From NCBI GenBank assembly GCA_045660295.1, contig JAZRDN010000035.1, positions 1 to 64,000 on the forward strand: a stretch of 64,000 nt of DNA, written 5' to 3'. Source of the stretch: RGIG8775 sp045660295. Its GTDB lineage: Bacteria; Bacillota; Clostridia; Oscillospirales; CAG-272. The number at the start of each line of letters is the position of its first letter. Position 1 is the first letter of the stretch. Shown in pieces: positions 43,220 to 51,876 of the stretch. A program made the translations under genes and the position numbers. A model generated the notes under the pieces. That model had not been told where the DNA came from and ran no database searches. It saw nothing but the letters and a program-made list of their open reading frames with translations.

Positions 43220-44104
43220 TTACTCGATGTTTTGTATCTGCTCGCGTATCTTCTCGATCTCGGTCTTTACGTCAACCACGTGGTGAGCTATTTCCGAGTT
43301 GGAGCACTTTGAGCCGATAGTGTTTATCTCTCTGTTCATTTCCTGAATAAGGAAGTCGAGCTTGCGTCCGACGGGTTCTTTCAGCTCGCAAATTTCGGAG
43401 AACGCCTTGAAGTGCGAACGCAGACGCACCAGCTCCTCGTCAATGGCAACTCTGTCGGCGAATATGGCGCACTCTGTGAGAATACGGTTTTCGTCGATGG
43501 TTATTTTGTTGTCGGCAAGCATTTGAGTGAGCTTATCATGGAGCTTTGCCTGATAAGAGCTTATGTCGTTTGCCGAGAGGGCTTCTATCTTGCAAACGGT
43601 GTTGCTGATGTTCTCGACCTTTGACCTAAGGTCAGCCTCTATGTTTGCGCCCTCGCGCTCGCGTCCGTCAAGGAAGCTGTCAACCGCGGGGGACAGAACT
43701 GTAAGCAGGTCCTCCCAGTCCTTTTCCATATCCTCCTCGGGCTTCTTTACCGTGAATATCTCCTTGTTTGCCGCTACGCTCATAACGCTGATGTCATCGC
43801 GCAGTCCGTGCTCATCGCGAAGCTCGTAAAGTGCCTTGAGATAGGGGCGGAGATAAGAGAGGTCAAGGGCGATTTCAACGCCGTCCGCGTCAACTACCTC
43901 AACGCCTATGTAAACGTCAACCTTTCCGCGCGAGATACCCTTGGATTGGAGATAGGGCTTTATCTTTTCCTCAAGGAAAGAGAACACGCGTGAAATTTTT
44001 ACCGAACAGTCAAAGTATCTGCTGTTGACAGAACGTATCTCAACGGTAATATCGCGTCCGTTTACCGTCTCCTTGGCTCTGCCGAATGCGGTCATGCTTT
44101 TCAT
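43220..44104 (-). CDS. YicC-family endoribonuclease
   Basis: 294 residues: MKSMTAFGRAKETVNGRDI at the start, EIRSVNSRYFDCSVKI, and the C-terminal ELKEPVGRKLDFLIQEMNREINTIGSK block ending EKIREQIQNIE. YicC proteins are RNA-degrading endonucleases. The first gene of this long minus-strand cluster; the region 44105-44257 contains nothing else recognisable. Confidence 0.93.
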   Translation of the reverse strand: MKSMTAFGRAKETVNGRDITVEIRSVNSRYFDCSVKISRVFSFLEEKIKPYLQSKGISRGKVDVYIGVEVVDADGVEIALDLSYLRPYLKALYELRDEHGLRDDISVMSVAANKEIFTVKKPEEDMEKDWEDLLTVLSPAVDSFLDGREREGANIEADLRSKVENISNTVCKIEALSANDISSYQAKLHDKLTQMLADNKITIDENRILTECAIFADRVAIDEELVRLRSHFKAFSEICELKEPVGRKLDFLIQEMNREINTIGSKCSNSEIAHHVVDVKTEIEKIREQIQNIE

Positions 44105-44257
44105 TATATCAAACCACCTTGTTAGTAAATTATAGACATATATAATATATTGTAATACTTTTTTGTCTTTTTGTCAACCGAAATTGCAATTTTCCCTCTA
44201 TATTTATAAAAAATTTTCGATTTTTTTGAAAATAAGAGAAAAATTTTGCAAATCCTA

Positions 44258-44286
44258 TTGCAAAATGTGAAAAAATGCGATATAAT
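44258..44286 (+). promoter_or_regulatory. Promoter of efp
   Basis: TTGCAA (44258-44263) and TATAAT (44281-44286), spacer 17. Confidence 0.85.
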
Positions 44287-44351
44287 AATGTGTAATTATA
44301 AATACTTTGCGGCAAGCGCCGCATACTTTAAACATTTGGAGGTTTATTATT

Positions 44352-44909
44352 ATGGTAGTAGCCGGCGATTTCAAAAACGGAATTACTTTTGACATGGAGG
44401 GAAATGTATATCAGGTTATCGAGTTCCAGCATGTTAAGCCCGGTAAGGGAGCGGCTTTCGTCCGCACAAAGATCAAGAACGTTATTACAGGTTCTGTAAT
44501 TGAGAGAACGTTCAGCCCCACAGATAAGTTCGAGAACGCTTATATCGAGAGAAAGGATATGCAGTATTCCTACAATGACGGTGATCTCTATTACTTCATG
44601 GATCAGGAAACTTACGATATGCTTCCCCTTAACAGCGACAAGCTTCCCGACAACTTCAAGTTTGTTAAGGAAGAAATGGTTTGTAAGATCGTTTCCTACA
44701 AGGGCAACGTGTTCGGAGTAGAGCCTCCTACATTCGTTGAGCTTGCGGTTACAGCAACCGACCCCGGTTTTGCAGGAAACACCGCTACAAACACACTCAA
44801 GCCCGCGACACTTGAGACAGGCGCTGAGATCAAGGTTCCCCTCTTTATTAACGAGGGTGACGTTCTTAAGATCGACACAAGAACAGGCGAGTATCTCTCC
44901 CGCGCATAA
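44352..44909 (+). CDS. efp: Elongation factor P
   Basis: Relieves ribosome stalling at polyproline stretches. 185 residues with the three-domain EF-P fold: GDFKNGITFDMEGNVYQV start, the loop VKPGKGAAFVRTK with Lys at about 32, and the C-terminal TGAEIKVPLFINEGDVLKID. ATG at 44352 follows GGAGG. No modification enzyme is nearby. Confidence 0.96.
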   Translation: MVVAGDFKNGITFDMEGNVYQVIEFQHVKPGKGAAFVRTKIKNVITGSVIERTFSPTDKFENAYIERKDMQYSYNDGDLYYFMDQETYDMLPLNSDKLPDNFKFVKEEMVCKIVSYKGNVFGVEPPTFVELAVTATDPGFAGNTATNTLKPATLETGAEIKVPLFINEGDVLKIDTRTGEYLSRA

Positions 44910-44942
44910 GGTTGCCTGAATTTTCTGAAAGGAACTGAAATT

Positions 44943-45419
44943 ATGAATCTTATTGAAAAATCCGCATATATCAAGGGTCTTGCAGACGGTCTTGATTATG
45001 ATAAGACAACTAAGGAGGGCAAGCTTATCGCGGCTCTTCTTGATATGGTTGACGTAATGGCGAAGCGCATCGAAACTCTTGAGGACTCTGTTGACGAGCT
45101 CAACGAGTACATCGAGGAGATCGACGAGGACCTTGGCGAGGTAGAGGAATACCTTTGCGAGGACGACGAATACGAGTGCGACGGCAATTGTGAGGATTGT
45201 GACGAGTGCGAGGATTGCGATGAGTGCGATTGCTGTGACGAATGTGACTGCTGCGACGACGAGGAGTATTATGAAATAAAGTGCCCCTCCTGCGGCGAGA
45301 TCGTATATTTCGACGAGGACATCGATCCCGAGGATCTTGTTTGCCCCAACTGCCACGAAAAGTTCGCTTGTCTTGTTGACGAGGATGACCTTAAGTTGGT
45401 TGACGGTGAGGACAAGTAA
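44943..45419 (+). CDS. CD1247-type protein with Cys/Asp repeats and zinc ribbon
   Basis: 158 residues. The N-terminal 70 residues (LIEKSAYIKGLADGLDYD) match the CD1247 domain, with a coiled coil. The centre is a Cys/Asp/Glu-rich run (CEDCDECEDCDECDCCDECD, about 82-105) and the C-terminus is a zinc ribbon with CPSCGE and CPNCHEKF. The function is unknown; metal binding is inferred. GAAAGGAACTG precedes the ATG. Confidence 0.85.
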   Translation: MNLIEKSAYIKGLADGLDYDKTTKEGKLIAALLDMVDVMAKRIETLEDSVDELNEYIEEIDEDLGEVEEYLCEDDEYECDGNCEDCDECEDCDECDCCDECDCCDDEEYYEIKCPSCGEIVYFDEDIDPEDLVCPNCHEKFACLVDEDDLKLVDGEDK

Positions 45420-45434
45420 TTATTGAATTTAATT

Positions 45435-45463
45435 AAACGGCGGCGCTTGTGCCGCCGTTTTTT
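45435..45463 (+). terminator. Terminator after the CD1247-type gene
   Basis: AAACGGCGGC and GCCGCCGTTT followed by a T run; it abuts the esterase relic start. Confidence 0.85.
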
Positions 45464-45737
45464 ATGGAGAAAAATATGGAAGAACGTGTTATTTGCGGTC
45501 TGCGATGCGTGGTGCGATATCCCGAAAATTTTGATAGCGGTAAGAAATATGGTGGAGGGAATAAACAAACGCGTCGGCAACTCCAAGCTGACTGTTTATC
45601 CCGATACCGAACACAACGCGGGGGATCCTACGTACAGTAATCCCGAGGTTTGGGCGTGGATGCTCTCGCAAAGACGTGTGAAAAAAGACACCACCGACGG
45701 CGGCGTCTCTGATATGGATAGCAAAAGATTTGGATAA
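45464..45737 (+). pseudogene. Relic of an alpha/beta-hydrolase esterase, both ends kept, middle deleted
   Basis: The first frame gives MEERVICGLRCVVRYPENFD, an esterase N-terminus, until the codons for GKKY (about 45550). A different frame then gives NKRVGNSKLTVYPDTEHNAG and SNPEVWAWMLSQRR, the C-terminal end with the catalytic His region, to a stop at 45735-45737. The middle with the nucleophile elbow is missing, so an internal deletion also shifted the frame. A terminator follows at 45765. Confidence 0.78.
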
Positions 45738-45764
45738 ATTGTGTTTTGATTGATACCGTTAGCA

Positions 45765-45804
45765 GACCTGTATCTTGCTCACAGCATAGATACGGGTCTT
45801 TTTT
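45765..45804 (+). terminator. Terminator after the esterase relic
   Basis: GACCTGTATC and GATACGGGTC (one G-T pair) then TTTTTT. Confidence 0.75.
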
Positions 45805-45887
45805 GTGGTTTGTTTGGAATTTTCGGTAATAATATTTTTGCTTGATATAACGACAGGTTAAAAAAATATGAATTTTTAAAAATTCTA

Positions 45888-45916
45888 TTGATATTTTCAA
45901 TAGTTTGTGTTATAAT
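45888..45916 (+). promoter_or_regulatory. Promoter of the hemolysin III gene
   Basis: TTGATA (45888-45893) and TATAAT (45911-45916), spacer 17. Confidence 0.82.
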
Positions 45917-45964
45917 AACCTCGAAATATAGTTTTCAAAACCATATCAAAAGGAGACGTTAAAC

Positions 45965-46645
45965 TTGTCAAACAGAATTGCGCTTAAGGACAGAGCGTTG
46001 CCCGTGTATACAAAGGGCGAAGAAATTTTCAATATGGTGTCGCATATCGTGGGCGGTGCGTGGGGAATCGTGGCGCTTAGCGTTTGTATGGCGATATCAA
46101 TCTTCAAGGGAGATATCGCGGGATTTATCTGCGGCTCGGTGTTTGGGATTTCTATGATATTGCTCTATACCGTTTCAAGCGTTTATCACGGATTGCGAAC
46201 CAATATGGCTAAAAAGGTCTTTCAGGTTATAGACCACTGTACCATATACCTGCTGATAGCGGGAACTTATACGCCGATGCTGGTTTGCAGTCTCTCGAAG
46301 GGCTATCCCATCGAGGCGTGGATAACCTTTGCGGTTGTGTGGAGCTTTGCGGTGATAGCTACCGCGCTGACGGCGATAGACCTTAGAAAATATAGAGTTT
46401 TCAGCATGGCGTGCTATATCGGCATGGGCTGGGCGATAATTTTTTCAATAGATAAGATGTACCGCTCAATAAGCACCGCGGGATTCTGGCTTTTGCTCGG
46501 AGGCGGAATACTTTATACTGTTGGCGTTATCTTTTATAACGCGGGAAAGAAGAAGAAATATTTTCATTCTATCTTCCACCTGTTCGTGCTGGCGGGAAGT
46601 ATAGCGCAGAGCTTCAGCGTGTTTATCGCGCTGTGGGCGGCATAA
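45965..46645 (+). CDS. Hemolysin III/PAQR-family membrane protein
   Basis: 226 residues with seven membrane segments. PAQR motifs are present: NMVSHIVGGAWG (first helix), SSVYHGL, DHCTIYLLIAGTYTPM and FHLFVLAGS, giving the conserved His residues that bind zinc. Start is TTG at 45965, eight bases after AAGGAGA. Function in bacteria is unclear; haemolysis is not implied. Confidence 0.92.
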   Translation: MSNRIALKDRALPVYTKGEEIFNMVSHIVGGAWGIVALSVCMAISIFKGDIAGFICGSVFGISMILLYTVSSVYHGLRTNMAKKVFQVIDHCTIYLLIAGTYTPMLVCSLSKGYPIEAWITFAVVWSFAVIATALTAIDLRKYRVFSMACYIGMGWAIIFSIDKMYRSISTAGFWLLLGGGILYTVGVIFYNAGKKKKYFHSIFHLFVLAGSIAQSFSVFIALWAA

Positions 46646-46687
46646 TAATGAAAAGCGGATGTCGCAACGCGACAGCCGCCTAATTAT

Positions 46688-47662
46688 TTACTCGTCCTCA
46701 TTTTCGTTCTTTTTGTTTTTTACCTTTTTGCTTACGACCAGTCCGATAACCGTGCCGCCACCTATGATAACCGCGAGAACGAGGATCGTGGGAAGCGCCG
46801 ATACAAACCAGACCGCAAAGTCCTGGCAGTTGTCCGCAAAGTTCTTCCAGCTCTGCTTGAACGAGTTGGCAATGCGTGTGCCGAAGCTGGTCTTGGGAGT
46901 GGGCACCTCAACGTATTCTTTAACCTCATCGAGATTGATGATCACAGTCGAGTAGGAGACCTTGTTATCGTAAATGTTAAGCTGGGTCTTGTTGGCCTCT
47001 ATCTCCTCTATCGTCTTGTAAAGTCTGTCCTTTATTTCAAGCACCTCGGATACGTCCTTCGCCATTGTAAGCATTTCCTCGTAAGCCTTTCTTTCGGCTT
47101 CAAGCACCTCAATTCTTGCCTTCGTGTCGTAATACTGCGCGGTCACGTTCGACATTGAGGAGGACTGGGAGGTAATGTTTATCATGTTGCCTACCTCGCC
47201 AAGGAAAGCGTCGAGGTTTTCGGCGGGGATACGGAGCGTCATACGCGCGCTGCGCGTGTAGTAGTCGCCCGAATAATAGCTTCTGCCCGAGCTTGTGACT
47301 GATTCCTCATAACCGCCGTTCTGCTTGAGCGCTGCCAGAATTCCGTCAAGCGACTTTTCGTATTCCTTGGTCTGAGCGCTTATGTTGACGTTTTTGATTA
47401 TCTTTTCACTGTAATCGCCGTTGTTCGCGCCAGTGCTTGAGTCTAAGACCTTCTCGCTCTCATAATACTTATTATATCCGCTACCCGAGACGTAACCGTT
47501 GTCGTAGCCGTATTCCATATCAAGTGAGGGCATCATTGCTTCGCCGGTCGAGGTGAGCATATCGCGGATTTGTGAAGAGTCCTCTTTAACAGCTCCGCAG
47601 GAAGCGAGAAGCGAAAGAAGAAGTATAAAAACAAGCGTGCAAATCAAAATTTTCTTTTTCAT
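46688..47662 (-). CDS. DUF4349 lipoprotein
   Basis: 324 residues: lipobox LASC (Cys about 22), then a DUF4349 body (about 85-250, with KNVNISAQTKEYEKSL, LRIPAENLDAFL and a coiled coil ARIEVLEAERKAYEEML) and a C-terminal membrane segment (about 285-310). Topology: outside the cell with both ends membrane-tied. The function is unknown. The T-rich upstream region has no clear promoter. Confidence 0.88.
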   Translation of the reverse strand: MKKKILICTLVFILLLSLLASCGAVKEDSSQIRDMLTSTGEAMMPSLDMEYGYDNGYVSGSGYNKYYESEKVLDSSTGANNGDYSEKIIKNVNISAQTKEYEKSLDGILAALKQNGGYEESVTSSGRSYYSGDYYTRSARMTLRIPAENLDAFLGEVGNMINITSQSSSMSNVTAQYYDTKARIEVLEAERKAYEEMLTMAKDVSEVLEIKDRLYKTIEEIEANKTQLNIYDNKVSYSTVIINLDEVKEYVEVPTPKTSFGTRIANSFKQSWKNFADNCQDFAVWFVSALPTILVLAVIIGGGTVIGLVVSKKVKNKKNENEDE

Positions 47663-47766
47663 AACAAAAACCTCCGTTTTTAGTTTTCATTCATACAGAC
47701 GGCATTTTTTTGAAAAAGTTCCCAAAAATCGAAAATATTTTTAAATTTTTTATAAAACGCAAAAAA

Positions 47767-47803
47767 GTGCGAACACACTGCCCAAACGACAGTATGTTCG
47801 CAC
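47767..47803 (-). terminator. Terminator of the oxidoreductase/isomerase operon
   Basis: GTGCGAACATACTG and CAGTGTGTTCGCAC on the minus strand, then TTTTTT. Confidence 0.85.
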
Positions 47804-47863
47804 AATTTAATTAAGTCTTAAGAGAATTTTTGGGAGCTTTAAGCTATCCGTTCGCTTTCTCTA

Positions 47864-49042
47864 TTATACCTCGGGGATTGTGATCTCGATCTCGTGACCA
47901 AGCTCTGCGGACTTGCAGATACCGTCAAGGATAGCCTGGTTGATAACGATCTGAGAAGAGGGAATAGGAGCTGTGCCGCCATTCTTGCAAGCGTCGATGA
48001 ACGCGCGAACCTTCTTCTCGAAGAGAGAAGCACCTTCGTTCTTCTGAACGGGGATCTCTGTGCAAACCTGAGAACCGCCAACCTCGTGGTAGATCTTAAG
48101 AGGACCGCCGATAGAACCGTTCCAGCACTCTGTGGAGGGGATACGGAGACCGCCCTTTGTACCAAGGATAAGCGCGTCGCCCGCGGTATCCATGTTCATA
48201 GCCCAAGAAATTCTGAAGTCGAGGATAATGTCGCCCTCAAGACGAACGAAGCCTGCGGCGAAATCGTCAACACCGAACTTCTCAGCGTACTCGGGATGAC
48301 CGCTCTTTACGTAGGTAGAGTAGTTGGGGTCAGTTCCGAAGAACGCGGACTTGTAACCTGTAACCGTAAGAGGCTTGGGATAACCGATAGCGTTAAGGAG
48401 CATATCAAGAGAGTAGCATCCGATATCACCGAGAGCGCCGATACCGCCTGTTTCCTTCTCGATGAAGGTTGTACCGAAGGGGGTGGGAATACCGCGACGG
48501 CGTCCGCCACCTGTCTGGATGTAGTAGATCTTACCAAGCTCGCCGGACTCTACGATCTTCTTGATCATCTTCATGTTCTCGTCAAGTCTGGGCTGGAAGC
48601 CGATAGAAAGGATCTTTCCGCTCTTCTTCTCTGCCTTCATAACCTCAACAGCCTCCTCAAGGGTAACTGTGAAGGGCTTCTCAAGAAGAACGTGGAGACC
48701 GTTCTCAAGAGCGTAGATAGCGGGAGCGGCATGCTGGCGGTTGTATGTACAGATAGTAACCGCGTCAAGATTAAGAGACTTGTCGTCGATCATTTCCTTG
48801 TGGGATGCGTAATCGGTCTTAACACCCTCAACACCGCCGTCCTCAAAGAACTTAGCAGCCTTGCCGGGGATAAGGTCGCAACCTGCAACGATCTCTACGT
48901 CGGGCTGGTTCTTAAGAGCCTTGAGGTGAGATCCTGCGATCCATCCGCATCCGATAAAACCGATACGGAATTTCTTGCTTGTGTCAATTTTTGTTTCTGT
49001 GTGCACTTCTTTAAAAGCGTCAAGATTTTCATTGATTGCCAT
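47864..49042 (-). CDS. Gfo/Idh/MocA-family NAD(P)-dependent oxidoreductase
   Basis: 392 residues. GFIGCGWIAGSHLKAL is the N-terminal Rossmann motif (about 25-40), EKPFTVTLEEAVEV carries the catalytic Lys (about 123), and the C-terminal alpha/beta domain follows with GDIGCYSLDML. Substrate is probably a sugar or cyclitol but is not shown. ATG at 49042 follows GGAGG. It is 36 bases from the isomerase gene. Codon use is strongly biased toward the pattern of well-expressed genes such as efp. Confidence 0.92.
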   Translation of the reverse strand: MAINENLDAFKEVHTETKIDTSKKFRIGFIGCGWIAGSHLKALKNQPDVEIVAGCDLIPGKAAKFFEDGGVEGVKTDYASHKEMIDDKSLNLDAVTICTYNRQHAAPAIYALENGLHVLLEKPFTVTLEEAVEVMKAEKKSGKILSIGFQPRLDENMKMIKKIVESGELGKIYYIQTGGGRRRGIPTPFGTTFIEKETGGIGALGDIGCYSLDMLLNAIGYPKPLTVTGYKSAFFGTDPNYSTYVKSGHPEYAEKFGVDDFAAGFVRLEGDIILDFRISWAMNMDTAGDALILGTKGGLRIPSTECWNGSIGGPLKIYHEVGGSQVCTEIPVQKNEGASLFEKKVRAFIDACKNGGTAPIPSSQIVINQAILDGICKSAELGHEIEITIPEV

Positions 49043-49078
49043 GATATTTTTCCTCCAAAAATAAATTTGTTTCAAAAA

Positions 49079-49894
49079 TCAATATCCTATTGATTCGAGG
49101 TACTTGCGGCTCTTCTCGATGCACTCGAGAGAGGTGAGATCCATGCTGGGCTTATCCTGCTCGACAACTACCCAGCCCGCGCCTGCGAACTTGGCAGCCT
49201 CTATGATGGGCGGGAAGTCCTGAAGTCCGCTTCCTACAGGGCGGAACTCGAAGCCCGAGGGTCTTGTGGGAACCTTCTTTTCGATGCCGATAAGCTCGTA
49301 CATGTCGTCGGACCTTTCACCGTAGAAGTCCTTAAGGTGAACTACGGGAGCGCGTCCTGCGTACTTCTTAACGTACTCTGCGGGTTTTTCGCCGCCTACG
49401 TTTACCCAGCATGTGTCTATCTCTGTCTGGAGATAGTCAGCGGGAATGGCGTCGTAAAGAATATCGAGAGCGTACTTGCCGTTGATGGTGATGAACTCAA
49501 AGTCATGATTGTGATAAAGGAGAGTAAGACCGTTTTCGTGAGCCTTTTTACCGATCTCGCTAATGTCCGCTATGGTCTGCTCCCAGCCCTCTGCGCCGGG
49601 GCGGTCAGCGGAATTGAGATAGGGAACAACGATGTACTTGCAACCGAGAGTTGAGTAGTCCTTGATAACCTTGTCGCAATCCTTTCTCAGGTCAGCCAAA
49701 GCAACGTGAGCCGATATCGGAACAAGACCGATCTCGTCGCACATAGCCTTAACGTCCTCAGCGGAATTACCATAGAGACCTGCGAACTCAACGCCGTCGT
49801 ATCCCATATCCTTGATTTTCTGAAGTGTGCCGCGCATATCCTGCTCTGCGAAGTCGCGGACAGAGTAAACCTGAACAGCTACTGAAAGAGCCAT
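49079..49894 (-). CDS. Sugar phosphate isomerase/epimerase (AP-endonuclease 2-type TIM barrel)
   Basis: 271 residues. The fold pattern is VQVYSVRDFAEQD, GYDGVEFAGLYG, LYHNHDFEF with metal His/Glu, TEIDTCWVNVGGE, VVHLKDF and VVVEQD. Typical of IolE/xylose isomerase-like barrels. Paired with an oxidoreductase, it probably takes part in sugar or inositol-like catabolism. First gene of a two-gene operon with a promoter at 49983-50011; AGGTTTTTTGAT precedes it. Confidence 0.91.
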   Translation of the reverse strand: MALSVAVQVYSVRDFAEQDMRGTLQKIKDMGYDGVEFAGLYGNSAEDVKAMCDEIGLVPISAHVALADLRKDCDKVIKDYSTLGCKYIVVPYLNSADRPGAEGWEQTIADISEIGKKAHENGLTLLYHNHDFEFITINGKYALDILYDAIPADYLQTEIDTCWVNVGGEKPAEYVKKYAGRAPVVHLKDFYGERSDDMYELIGIEKKVPTRPSGFEFRPVGSGLQDFPPIIEAAKFAGAGWVVVEQDKPSMDLTSLECIEKSRKYLESIGY

Positions 49895-49982
49895 ATCAAA
49901 AAACCTCCATTAATTCTTTTTTTATTGCCCAAAAGATTCAAAACACGTTATCTACGTCTCAAAATCTTCCGTAATTAATTTA

Positions 49983-50011
49983 ATTATAAGACATATTATG
50001 CGTTGATGCAA
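49983..50011 (-). promoter_or_regulatory. Promoter of the isomerase/oxidoreductase operon
   Basis: Minus-strand TTGCAT (50006-50011) and TATAAT (49983-49988), spacer 17. No clear operator was seen. Confidence 0.8.
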
Positions 50012-50079
50012 GTCATATCGAGTCAAAAACAAGACAAATATTGCTATTAATAAAATTTGGCTGTGATTTTGCCGTCAAC

Positions 50080-50108
50080 TTGACAAAAGGGAGATAAAGT
50101 GATATTAT
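50080..50108 (+). promoter_or_regulatory. Promoter of the SPFH-tmk operon
   Basis: TTGACA (50080-50085) and TATTAT (50103-50108), spacer 17. Confidence 0.82.
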
Positions 50109-50139
50109 TATATTACAACGGCTAAAGGAGGTAAATTTT

Positions 50140-51099
50140 ATGTTTTGGTTGGTTGTATCTTTGGTTATTACGCTGTTTTTGTTCCTTATGTTCGGATTGA
50201 ATAAGGGCGGAAAATGGAGATGTAACAAAAAGCAGTTTGTAGCAATCGTCGGATTGCTTCCCATTCTTTGCGGAATGATAGCTATCGTACCTACGGGTCA
50301 CACGGGTATTCTCACCACCTTCGGTAAGGTTGAGGACGTTACTCTTGAGGCGGGACTTCACATCAAGGCGCCCGTGCAGGAGGTCGTTGCTATGGACAAC
50401 CGCACGCAAAAGAGAATGCTTGACCTTAAGTGCTTCTCAAGTGATATTCAGGAAGTGTCTATAAAATACTCCATAAACTATCAGATACAGAAAAGCAACG
50501 CGCAGACTATCTACAAGACTATCGGACAGAACTACTACGAGGTAGTAATGGACCCGAGAATTCAAGAGGCTGTAAGAAGCGTCATCGCCAATTACACCGC
50601 CGAGAGTCTTATCGAGCAGAGAGAGGTGCTCTCGCAACAGATAACGGCTATTCTTATTGACGAGCTTGGTACATATAACATCGAGGTAGTAAATACCGCT
50701 ATTGAGGATATGGATTTCTCTGATGCGTTTACGCAGGCGGTAGAGGATAAGCAGGTCGCTCAACAGCAGCTTCTTAAGGCAAAGACCGAGCAGGAGCAGC
50801 TTACAATGGAGCAGGAGGCGCAGGCACAGCGTCAGGAGATCGCCGCTGAGGCAGAGGCTAATATTGCGATCATTCAGGCGAATGCCGACAAGGAGGTTCT
50901 GAAAATACAGGCTGACGCGGCGGAGTACGCCGGACAGAAGGACGCGGCGGTAAACGAGGCTCTCGCCAAATCACTTACCGACGTGCTTTTGCAGTATTAC
51001 GAGATCAAGCAGTGGGACGGCAAGCTTCCCGAATATCTCGTGAGCGGAGTTGACGGTGTAAGCCCCATTCTCGGTTCTGTAAATACTAAAGGCGAATAA
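50140..51099 (+). CDS. SPFH/prohibitin-family protein
   Basis: 319 residues. Two N-terminal hydrophobic segments (about 1-20 and 33-50) lead into the SPFH domain (VPTGHTGILTTFGKVEDVTL, ending about 200), then a long Gln/Glu/Ala-rich coiled coil. Such proteins scaffold membrane domains or control proteases such as FtsH. AAAGGAGG precedes the ATG. It is followed by tmk after 19 bases. Confidence 0.9.
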   Translation: MFWLVVSLVITLFLFLMFGLNKGGKWRCNKKQFVAIVGLLPILCGMIAIVPTGHTGILTTFGKVEDVTLEAGLHIKAPVQEVVAMDNRTQKRMLDLKCFSSDIQEVSIKYSINYQIQKSNAQTIYKTIGQNYYEVVMDPRIQEAVRSVIANYTAESLIEQREVLSQQITAILIDELGTYNIEVVNTAIEDMDFSDAFTQAVEDKQVAQQQLLKAKTEQEQLTMEQEAQAQRQEIAAEAEANIAIIQANADKEVLKIQADAAEYAGQKDAAVNEALAKSLTDVLLQYYEIKQWDGKLPEYLVSGVDGVSPILGSVNTKGE

Positions 51100-51118
51100 A
51101 AAGTTTAATTGAGGGTAA

Positions 51119-51757
51119 ATGACGATGTCGGAAAACAAAAGAGGACGATTTATAGTAATTGAGGGAATAGACGGCGCGGGAAAGACTACGCAGATAGAGC
51201 TTCTTGCCGAAAAGCTGCGCGCCGAGGGCAGAACGGTGCATATTACCGCAGAGCCTACCGCTTCGGTAAGCGGAGGGCTTCTTCGTGACGCGCTGGGCGG
51301 AATATCCAACAGAACGGCGTGTGAAATGGCGGCGCTTTTCGTGCTGGACCGAATTTTTCACAACGTAAATCCGGGCGGCATAAACGCTATGCTTGAGAGA
51401 GGGATAGACGTGATCTGCGACAGATATTATTATTCCTCACTGGCTTATCAGGGTAGTCAGACCGATTTTGAGTGGGTAAAGAACATGAACCTCGGCTGTC
51501 CCGAGATAAGGATACCCGACCTCTGCATCTTCCTTGATCTCGCTCCCGAGGAAAGCCTTAAGCGCATCTCCAAGGGGCGTACCACTACCGAGATTTACGA
51601 GAAGCTCGACACGCTTGAAAGCGTCAGAAAACGCTTCTTTGACGTTTTTGAGCTTTTGCGCGAGCGTGACAATATCAAAATAATCGACACCACGGGCGAC
51701 TCTATCGAGGCGGTGGCGCAAAAGATCTCCGAGGCTGTGGAGAGTTTCAGCTTTTAA
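51119..51757 (+). CDS. tmk: Thymidylate kinase
   Basis: Phosphorylates dTMP to dTDP. 212 residues: P-loop GIDGAGKTTQ (about 16-25), TAEPTAS (DR/TX region), DRYYYSSLAYQG and the lid. Two ATGs (51119 and 51125) are possible; GAGGG lies 4 or 10 bases upstream. The usual neighbour holB is absent here. Confidence 0.93.
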   Translation: MTMSENKRGRFIVIEGIDGAGKTTQIELLAEKLRAEGRTVHITAEPTASVSGGLLRDALGGISNRTACEMAALFVLDRIFHNVNPGGINAMLERGIDVICDRYYYSSLAYQGSQTDFEWVKNMNLGCPEIRIPDLCIFLDLAPEESLKRISKGRTTTEIYEKLDTLESVRKRFFDVFELLRERDNIKIIDTTGDSIEAVAQKISEAVESFSF

Positions 51758-51780
51758 AATTTGAATAAGATCAAAAAGAT

Positions 51781-51826
51781 AACCCCCTTGACGCGCCTGC
51801 TGTAAAGCAGGTATGCCAAGGGGGTT
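51781..51826. terminator. Large hairpin terminator between tmk and the lipoprotein gene
   Basis: AACCCCCTTG and CAAGGGGGTT with an inner CCTGC/GCAGG stem; serves convergent genes. Confidence 0.85.
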
Positions 51827-51876
51827 ATGATTAGACTAATGGTTTTTTGTTGTGTTGATTATATGATTTTAGTTTA

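Noticed and set aside
47894..49093. Open frame of about 400 codons antisense to the oxidoreductase gene
   Set aside because: A shadow of strong codon bias on the minus strand; no domain or ribosome site.
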